Shown one piece after another: positions 58,214 to 64,000 of a stretch of DNA of 64,000 nucleotides. The notes beneath the pieces are model-generated. The model ran no database searches. It worked only from the letters and a program-made list of their open reading frames with translations, and was not told the origin of the DNA. This DNA is from Acrocarpospora pleiomorpha (GTDB taxonomy: Bacteria > Actinomycetota > Actinomycetes > Streptosporangiales > Streptosporangiaceae), in the NCBI RefSeq assembly GCF_009687885.1, contig NZ_BLAF01000081.1, forward strand, positions 22,648-86,647, read 5' to 3'. The translations under genes and the position numbers were made by a program. Position 1 is the stretch's first letter; the number at the start of each line of letters is the position of its first letter.

Positions 58214-59550
58214 TGCTGCCGCTCATCGGGCTGCTGGTGGTGGCGAGCCTGCCGTACTGGGTGCCGGGAGCGGTGGTCGCCCTGCGGATGTGGATCTTCG
58301 CCAGGATCAACGGCGAGGAAGGCATCCAGGTCCCCGGGGAACTCGTCCCCGTCGAGCGGTTCCGCCAGGTCTACGCCGATCCGGCCGCCAACGGCCGGAG
58401 CCGCGGCGCCGCCCTCTCCGACCTGTTCTGGTACTGGCTGTCGCCCGGCGCCGAAATCCACCAGGAACACCTGGAACCCGGCGAACGCTACGACGAGGTC
58501 GCCCGCGCCACGCGCCGCTTCCTCTCCCTGCCCACCGCCGACGTCACCGCCCTCGCCGTCCGCTGCGCCGGCCGCGCCCAGATCCGCCGCTCGGTACGGC
58601 TACGCGACCTGATGATGCCCGTCTGGGCGGAATTCTTCTACGAACTGGTCTTCGCCGAACGCTGCCCCCGCCACGCCCGCGACCTGATCGTCGCCAACGC
58701 CGACGACGTGGTCACCGCGCTCAAATTCTGCGGCCTGCGCCACATGGACCGCCGCCACCGCCTCACCGAATACCTGGAAACCCGCCTCGACGACGTACGG
58801 CATCCGCTCCCCGCCGGCCTCACCCGCCACGAGCAGGCCCTCTACCTGCAGGGCACGTTCTTCAACACGGCCGTCGTGCAGCAGTCGGAGGCGTCCGCGC
58901 ACATTCTCATGTCCCTGGCCAGGCACCCCCACGGCGACCTTTCCCACATCATCGAGGAGACCTTCCGGCTCTACCCGCTGTTCGGCATCGCCCACCGCGT
59001 CACCTCCGCCGACATCACGGTCGACGAGACCACGGTGCTGCCCGCCGGTTCCGTGCTCTGCTTCAACTACCCGGCCTTCCACCGGGCCGGATTCGAGCGA
59101 CCCGACGAGTTCGACCCCAGCCGGTGGGAACACCTGTCGGTCAAGCAGGCCAACCACATCCCGTACGGGATCGCCGCCAACCGCCCCTGCCCCGCCTGGC
59201 GGCTCTCCCCGATCGCCCTCCGCGCGGCGACCGCCGAACTGCTCCGGCGCCACAGCTTCCACAGCACGGCCGCCCACACCCGCTCGCTGCCCAACCGCGG
59301 CCCCTGCCTCGTGCTGCCGCGCGGCTCCCGGCCATCCCCGCTCGCCCTGGCGTTCATCAGGGTCAGGGATCGCTGGGAGGACGTCGGGCGCGGGCTCGTC
59401 CAGCTCTGCCTGGGCACCTACATGGTCTGGGACGCCCGGCGGGAGCGGCTGTGCGAGCGCCACTTCGCCGCCAGCGGCCACAGCAGGCCGACCCCGGCGA
59501 GCAGCAGCAGCGAGGTCACGATCCACTCGTTGGAACCTCCCGGGCCGTAG
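58213..59550 (+). CDS. Atypical N-terminally anchored cytochrome P450
   Basis: 445 residues. Starts with a hydrophobic helix (LPLIGLLVVASLPYWVPGAVV), unusual for a bacterial P450. ExxR is EETFRLYPLF. The haem loop reads YGIAANRPCPAWRL, so the Cys is present but the usual FGxGxRxCxG is degenerate, and the I-helix AGxxTT motif is not recognisable (GTFFNTAVVQQSEAS). Possibly a divergent or non-oxygenating P450. ATG 58213 overlaps the sulfotransferase stop. Its end overlaps the convergent gene by 133 bases. Confidence 0.8.
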   Translation: MLPLIGLLVVASLPYWVPGAVVALRMWIFARINGEEGIQVPGELVPVERFRQVYADPAANGRSRGAALSDLFWYWLSPGAEIHQEHLEPGERYDEVARATRRFLSLPTADVTALAVRCAGRAQIRRSVRLRDLMMPVWAEFFYELVFAERCPRHARDLIVANADDVVTALKFCGLRHMDRRHRLTEYLETRLDDVRHPLPAGLTRHEQALYLQGTFFNTAVVQQSEASAHILMSLARHPHGDLSHIIEETFRLYPLFGIAHRVTSADITVDETTVLPAGSVLCFNYPAFHRAGFERPDEFDPSRWEHLSVKQANHIPYGIAANRPCPAWRLSPIALRAATAELLRRHSFHSTAAHTRSLPNRGPCLVLPRGSRPSPLALAFIRVRDRWEDVGRGLVQLCLGTYMVWDARRERLCERHFAASGHSRPTPASSSSEVTIHSLEPPGP

Positions 59551-59858
59551 ACGTAGGCGCGGCGGCCGATGTCGATCGCGGGCACGCGCTGGCCCTGGGT
59601 GAGGGTGGCGCTGCCGTACAGGTAGACGTCGCGGTTTTCGCCGTCGGCCGTGAACGTGCCGTACCAGGAGCAGGCCTCGTGGCCGAGGTGAGAGACACAC
59701 CGGGAGAATCCCGCGGTGAATGTGCCCTGGACGCCCTCCCCCTGGGCCGCCCGCAGGGCCGGGCCGATGGCCGGCACGGCCAGCGCCAGCAGGAGCACCG
59801 CCGCCGTGGTCGCCACGGCGACGGTGAACCCCGACGGCCCGCTCAGGCGCGCGCGCAC
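59418..59858 (-). CDS. Small membrane protein of unknown function
   Basis: 146 residues with membrane helices near 12-38 (VAVATTAAVLLLALAVPAIGPAL) and 112-130 (WIVTSLLLLAGVGLLWPL), and a loop with two cysteines (SRCVSHLGHEACSWYGTFTADG) between them. No known family. GTG 59858 overlaps the preceding gene by 16 bases; its 3' end overlaps the P450 gene. Codon bias supports it. Confidence 0.7.
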   Translation of the reverse strand: MRARLSGPSGFTVAVATTAAVLLLALAVPAIGPALRAAQGEGVQGTFTAGFSRCVSHLGHEACSWYGTFTADGENRDVYLYGSATLTQGQRVPAIDIGRRAYVYGPGGSNEWIVTSLLLLAGVGLLWPLAAKWRSHSRSRRASQTM

Positions 59859-60376
59859 GTGCAGACGGCGTCGTCGGACGGCTTACGGTGCAGGATCACC
59901 GCCACCACCATCGGGATGAAGACCAGCGTGTTGTAGAACAGGTGCAGCTCGACCCGGGGCACGATCAGCTGCACGATGCTGGTCGGCACGGGCTTGCCCG
60001 CCAGGAACAGCCCCGACTGCGCCTGGAAGAGCAGAAGCAGGTGCTCCAGGTGATGCCAGACCTGGATGCCGAGCGAGATGTTCCACCACGTTCGAGCCGT
60101 TCCCGTGAACCCCTTGCGAAGCACGATCAGACCGACGAGCATGATCAACGCGTACCCGTAGTGCAGCGCCTCGGACTTGATCACCCACGGGAAGAACTGG
60201 CCCAGCACGCCGCGCGATTCGGGGACCGGCCAGCCCAGACCCCAGATCTGGATGGCCTGGACGATGTGCTCGGCCCAGTGGGCGATGACGATGAACAGGA
60301 AGACATTGAGCGCTGTACGGTGACCCCCCGCGTTGAGGGACTGCCACCTACCCCTACGGATCGGAATAGCCGTCAT
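59843..60376 (-). CDS. Histidine-rich membrane protein
   Basis: 177 residues, about four membrane helices. Conserved-looking motifs HWAEHIVQ, WHHLEHLLLL and ELHLFYN place about eight histidines at the membrane edge, like metal-binding membrane enzymes, though the spacing does not match fatty-acid desaturases exactly. No function can be assigned. In operon with the following small membrane protein and convergent with the P450 operon. Confidence 0.78.
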   Translation of the reverse strand: MTAIPIRRGRWQSLNAGGHRTALNVFLFIVIAHWAEHIVQAIQIWGLGWPVPESRGVLGQFFPWVIKSEALHYGYALIMLVGLIVLRKGFTGTARTWWNISLGIQVWHHLEHLLLLFQAQSGLFLAGKPVPTSIVQLIVPRVELHLFYNTLVFIPMVVAVILHRKPSDDAVCTCARA

Positions 60377-60510
60377 CGGCGTCTCCTTGGTAATTGTCTA
60401 CCTTGGCACTCTGTTGTACGGGAAATAGGTGGCCTTGAGATTCCCCGGCGTGGCTTGAATCCCGTGACTTTCCCGTGCCGTATTACCGACGACCCCTCAG
60501 GAGGAGATCG

Positions 60511-62010
60511 ATGTTCCCGGCCCCCGTACTTGACGCGCTGCGGATATCGCCGAGCCGTACCGCCATCGAGCACGAGGGGCGCGAGATCACCCGCGGTGAC
60601 CTGCTCACCGCCGTCGCCCGCATCGCCACCGGACTACGCGCCGCGGGTCTCGGCCCCGGCAAGGGCGTCGCCCTCATGACCACCACCAACCCCGACGCCT
60701 ACGCCGCCCACCTGGCCGCCCACGCCCTCGGCTGCCGCGTCGCCGCCTTCCGCCCCCGCTGGAGCGGCGACCAGATCGCCCACGCCCTCGGCTACCAGTT
60801 CGACGCCCTCATCGTCGACCCCGGCACCCACGCCCCTTACCTGAAACTCCCGAGCCCCGACCCCGGCACCCGCTCCGGGGACCTGCGTGTTCCGGTCTTA
60901 GACACCGCCACACTGCTCACCCACCCCGCCGACCCGCTCACCCTCGACGCCCGCCCCGGCGACATCGCCCGGCTTACCTTCACCAGCGGCAGCACCGGCC
61001 AGCCCAAAGGCTGCGCGCAGACCTACCGCGCCTTCAGCCTCGCCTACCAACGCGACGACTGGCCCCCGCAGCTGGCCTCGTTGATGACCCACTTCCAGCG
61101 CTGCCTCGTCCACGAGAGCCTCGCCAGCCCCGTCATGATGACCTACTTAGGCCGCTGCCTGGTCACCGGCGGCACCGCCATCATGACCAGTGGAGACCTC
61201 ACCCCTGACCTCATCGAACGCCACCGCGTCACCGCCACCATGATGCCCCCGCCCCGCCTGCACGTCCTGCTCGCCACCCTCCACCAGCGCCCCGCCGACC
61301 TCTCCACCCTGCGCGCCGTCGTCCTCGGCGGCTCCCCCGCCGACCCCGGCCTCCTCACCGCCGCCATCGACCGCCTCGGCCCCATCATCTGGCAGGGCTA
61401 CGGCCAGGCGGAAGGCGGCGTCATCTCCATGCTCACCCCCACCGACATCGCCACCTGCCCCGACGCCCTCACCACAGTGGGCCGCCCCCTCCCCACCGTC
61501 GAGCTAAGCGTCCGCAACTATGACGATCGTCCCGCCACCCCCGGCGAAATCTGGGTCCGGAGCCCCCACATGATGACTGGTTACTGGAACGACCCCGACC
61601 AGACCGCCGAGGTCCTGCAAAACGGCTGGCTCCACACCCGCGACATCGGCTACATCGGCCCCGACGGCCTCCTCCGCCTGACCGGCCGCAGCCGCGACGT
61701 CATCCTCGTCAACGCCGAAGTCTGCTACCCCACCGCCATCGAGCGCGTCCTCACCACCCACCCCTCCGTCTCCGCCGCCTACGTCACCAGCACCCCCGAC
61801 CCCACCACCGGCGAGGCCATCCACGCCTTCGTCGTCCCCACCCCCGACCACCAAATAGACAACGAAGCCCTTCTATCCCTCATCCAGTCATCCCTGAGCA
61901 AAGCGCACACCCCCAAGACGATCAACGTCCTCACATCCGTCCCCATCACCCCCGCCGGCAAGCCCGACAAGCGCGCTCTCGTCACCTTGATTCCCCTCCT
62001 CAGCCCTTGA
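60511..62010 (+). CDS. AMP-dependent acyl-CoA synthetase/ligase
   Basis: 499-residue class I adenylate-forming enzyme. Phosphate loop LTFTSGSTGQPKG, GYGQAEGG, TRDIGYIGPDG, hinge GRSRDVILVNAE and the catalytic Lys in PAGKPDKRAL. ATG 60511 after AGGAGGAG. Activates a carboxylic acid; the acid is not known and no carrier protein gene is adjacent. A TMMPPPRLHVLL region is typical of acyl-CoA synthetases in biosynthetic clusters. Confidence 0.92.
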   Translation: MFPAPVLDALRISPSRTAIEHEGREITRGDLLTAVARIATGLRAAGLGPGKGVALMTTTNPDAYAAHLAAHALGCRVAAFRPRWSGDQIAHALGYQFDALIVDPGTHAPYLKLPSPDPGTRSGDLRVPVLDTATLLTHPADPLTLDARPGDIARLTFTSGSTGQPKGCAQTYRAFSLAYQRDDWPPQLASLMTHFQRCLVHESLASPVMMTYLGRCLVTGGTAIMTSGDLTPDLIERHRVTATMMPPPRLHVLLATLHQRPADLSTLRAVVLGGSPADPGLLTAAIDRLGPIIWQGYGQAEGGVISMLTPTDIATCPDALTTVGRPLPTVELSVRNYDDRPATPGEIWVRSPHMMTGYWNDPDQTAEVLQNGWLHTRDIGYIGPDGLLRLTGRSRDVILVNAEVCYPTAIERVLTTHPSVSAAYVTSTPDPTTGEAIHAFVVPTPDHQIDNEALLSLIQSSLSKAHTPKTINVLTSVPITPAGKPDKRALVTLIPLLSP

Positions 62011-62019
62011 TTCATCGTT

Positions 62020-62040
62020 CCCAGCCGACATGAGGCTGGG
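62020..62040 (+). terminator. Hairpin after the ligase gene
   Basis: CCCAGCC-GACATGA-GGCTGGG, a perfect seven-base stem ten bases after the stop. The rest of the 295-base gap to the next gene shows no feature I can support. Confidence 0.6.
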
Positions 62041-62305
62041 CTCATCGGCCGGAGGGTTGAGCGGCCCCCGCAGGAGCGGGAGCCGTAGACAAAGATCTGC
62101 GCACGCTGCACGCCGTGGACCCCTCGGCCTCTGGCACCTCCCCCAGGCCCTCGACCTGCTGTACCCACACCTCCGCCCGCCGCCCCTGGGAAGAACTTCT
62201 CGGCGGCTAACCCCCAGGGAAGGCTTCGGGTACCCCGGGGTTCCATGTTGGTGGTCTGGCGTACCACTAGATGCTGTCTGATTACGCTTTGGGGCGGGAG
62301 GCGCT

Positions 62306-64000
62306 GTGGCCGAGTTCATGGGGATGGATCCAGCCGGGGTGCAGGCGTTGATCCGGCGGCTGGAGGCCGGGAAGAGCGTGCTGGCGGGGGTGCGGCCGGG
62401 GTTGGAGGCCGCGATCGCCGAGGCGGGCGCGGATTGGGCCGGTGCGGGCGGGATCACGGCGATGCATCGGGCGTGGGCGTTCTTTCATGACTCGCAGGCG
62501 GACCTGCGGTGGCGGCTGCAGGTGCTCACCCAGGTGTTGCCGGAGGGTTCACCCGCGTTGACGACGGTACGGGTGCCGTTCACCAGCCAGGAGCAGGCGG
62601 CCACGGCAGGAGCCCAGGCGGGGAGGGCGCTGGCCGATGCGCTGGCCGTCCACCTGGCCGAGGGAACGCCGGGGGCATGGGCGGGAGTGGAGGCGGCGCT
62701 GACCGCCGCCGGAACCACCGACACGCGCGATCCGGCTTATGCGTCGGCGTTGCTGGCCGCGCTGGGAACTCCCGGCAAGTTGCGGACCATCTTCGGGCGA
62801 TGGATGGAGGCCCACGCCGCCGGACGGAGCCGCGGCCTGACCCCGGAGGAACTGGGCAAGGCGCAGTCGTCGCTGGGGGCGTTGGCGGTGGCCTTCGCCG
62901 CCGCCGAGAGCTCCGCACGCCTGCCTGCGGGATGGCGAGAGGATGCGCTGACCCGCGCCAATCCGGCCACCTTGTCAGCGATGGTGGCGCTGGCCCGCCC
63001 GTCCAGCGGCTTCCTGAACGACGTCGCGGCTGGCCAGTTCAGTTCACCCACCGCCGGGTTCGCGCCCGCTTTCCCGGATCCGGACTGGAACACCGTCTGG
63101 GTGGTCGGCGCCTACACCGGTAACCCGGAGGCACTGCAGAGGCTGCTGGCCGACCATAAGCAGGTGGCCGGGCAGTTGCTCGACCCTGATCTGGTCAAGG
63201 GGACCGGCACACCCGGCTTCGACGACCTGCTCGCCATGGTCCTGGGCCGCGCGCTGGACCCGGGCACGGGTTCGGCCGCGACGCGGGAGCGGGCTTGGAT
63301 CAACGTGATCGACGGGGTCGGTTATGACGGTACGGAGAAGGCGGCCGGCCATTACGCCACCTTCGAGAATTCGCCGCTCAACCAGGTCCTCGCCAAGAAC
63401 TTGACCCCGTATTTGGGCGAGCTGGCGCGCGGCCAGGTCCATGCCGATTCGCCGGGGCTGGGGTTGGCGCCCTCCGGCCCGTGGACGGGCCTGCACGAGG
63501 ACGTAGCCGCCCGTTTCATCGGCGCGCTCATGCAAGACCAAGCCACAGCCACGATGTTGCAGGCTGATTTCCAGGCGTATGTGCGGAATCTGGACATCGG
63601 CCAGGCGCATCCGTTCAGTTCCGATCCGGCCGAGCGGGCCGAGTACACCCGACTCAGCGCGGAGGCGGGCGGGCTGTCGAATCTGCTGCTGGACGGCTCG
63701 GCCTACGCGGAGTTCAACGATGATGAATTCATCGACATGGTCGCCGACGCGGCGTTGTTGCCGGTGAACTACACCACCGCCCGGATCTTCAAGGACGCCA
63801 CCCCGCTCGGCAGCGCCGCGATCGACCACCAGAGCAGTGACACCAAGGACACCTTGGCTGGCATCCTCAAAGACCACCTTGATGAACTGACCCCCGAAAC
63901 GGCCGGAGTGGTCGCGGACAGACTCGTAGACGCTGAGATGCAAATGCTGTTCGACTCGCTTAACCGGCACGGTCAGCCGTCGCTCACGAATGAAGACGCT
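62306..64000 (+). CDS. Large WXG/ESX-like protein, truncated by the window edge
   Basis: Open for 565 codons to the end of the window without a stop. GTG 62306 has GGGAGG just upstream. The N-terminal 100 residues are helical (MDPAGVQALIRRLEAGKSVLAGVRPGLEAAI...WAFFHDSQADLRWRLQVL) like a WXG100/LXG secretion domain; later parts are Ala/Leu-rich with WNTVWVVGAYTGNPEALQRLLADH and FDDLLAMVLGRAL, found in large actinomycete proteins of unknown role (DUF6571-like). A toxin or other C-terminal domain may lie beyond the window. Long minus-strand frames over it are shadows. Confidence 0.75.
   Translation, partial: MAEFMGMDPAGVQALIRRLEAGKSVLAGVRPGLEAAIAEAGADWAGAGGITAMHRAWAFFHDSQADLRWRLQVLTQVLPEGSPALTTVRVPFTSQEQAATAGAQAGRALADALAVHLAEGTPGAWAGVEAALTAAGTTDTRDPAYASALLAALGTPGKLRTIFGRWMEAHAAGRSRGLTPEELGKAQSSLGALAVAFAAAESSARLPAGWREDALTRANPATLSAMVALARPSSGFLNDVAAGQFSSPTAGFAPAFPDPDWNTVWVVGAYTGNPEALQRLLADHKQVAGQLLDPDLVKGTGTPGFDDLLAMVLGRALDPGTGSAATRERAWINVIDGVGYDGTEKAAGHYATFENSPLNQVLAKNLTPYLGELARGQVHADSPGLGLAPSGPWTGLHEDVAARFIGALMQDQATATMLQADFQAYVRNLDIGQAHPFSSDPAERAEYTRLSAEAGGLSNLLLDGSAYAEFNDDEFIDMVADAALLPVNYTTARIFKDATPLGSAAIDHQSSDTKDTLAGILKDHLDELTPETAGVVADRLVDAEMQMLFDSLNRHGQPSLTNEDA

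Noticed and set aside
63044..63970. 308-codon minus-strand frame at the right edge
   Set aside because: It is antisense to the long plus-strand gene starting at 62306, which has better third-position GC bias and a ribosome site.
1..64000. CRISPR arrays, tRNA/rRNA genes and insertion sequences
   Set aside because: No regularly spaced repeats, no cloverleaf or rRNA-like stretch, and no transposase-like protein was recognised.

Overview
This window is high-GC actinomycete DNA. GTG starts, ATGA/GTGA/TGATG gene overlaps, ECF sigma/anti-sigma pairs and families such as DUF385, LLM flavoenzymes, MaoC-free acyl-CoA catabolism and ROK kinases fit the Streptosporangiaceae or a close relative (Nonomuraea/Streptosporangium-like). 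That placement is an inference from gene style, not a search result. I saw no rRNA, tRNA, CRISPR array, insertion sequence or replication origin.

Left edge (5-3437, minus): substrate-binding protein and two permeases of a peptide/nickel-type ABC importer; the ATPases presumably lie outside the window. 3573-22464 is the most notable region, a self-contained catabolic island. It has a P450-ferredoxin-acyl-CoA dehydrogenase operon; a two-subunit coenzyme-B12 mutase of the glutamate mutase family followed by a short citrate-synthase-like lyase and a two-subunit succinyl-CoA-synthetase-like ligase; a branched-chain-amino-acid-type ABC importer with fused permeases; then SDR, LLM monooxygenase, SnoaL-like protein, flavin reductase fused to an IclR-like effector domain, and an MFS transporter. 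A GntR/FCD regulator and a divergent medium-chain oxidoreductase close it. The same operator-like sequence (GTATTCAAGATAC and variants) lies in the promoters at 3585, 6288, 11118 and 21397, so the whole island looks like one regulon. The mutase keeps the three arginines expected to hold carboxylates, but the residue that binds the substrate amino group in true glutamate mutase is Val. I therefore predict a mutase for a non-amino dicarboxylate (glutarate/methylsuccinate type or a substituted analogue), with the product activated to CoA, dehydrogenated and cleaved.

22653-29053 carries a DoxX protein, an AMIN/GerMN protein, pyruvate phosphate dikinase, a DUF385-membrane fusion and GAPDH. Two GGGACTTTCGG(C/A)C boxes suggest a DosR/DevR-like dormancy or hypoxia regulon. 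29122-34784 is carbohydrate-related: a Tat-exported GH127 enzyme with lectin repeats and a perfect LacI-type operator, a ROK fructokinase and a secreted GH114-like protein.

34877-41059 is a mixed accessory stretch: PPK2, a lower-GC orphan gene, a frameshifted csoR-like pseudogene, an S9 peptidase, a PadR gene with a CTG start and a decayed ABC ATPase, a macro-domain protein and a DUF6461-like protein. 41139-51560 holds a PLD-helicase-DUF3427 protein, a purple-acid-phosphatase-like enzyme, a NicO metal exporter pair, and a MazG-like/DUF2075 pair that may be defence-related. 51538-56415 is housekeeping and regulation (TrpF, MarR-DoxX, methyltransferase-HhH fusion, anti-sigma/ECF sigma). 56487-60376 is a possible small biosynthetic operon (alpha-hydroxyacid oxidase, sulfotransferase, atypical membrane P450) facing two membrane proteins. 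60511-62010 is an AMP-dependent ligase, and from 62306 a large WXG/ESX-like protein runs off the right edge.
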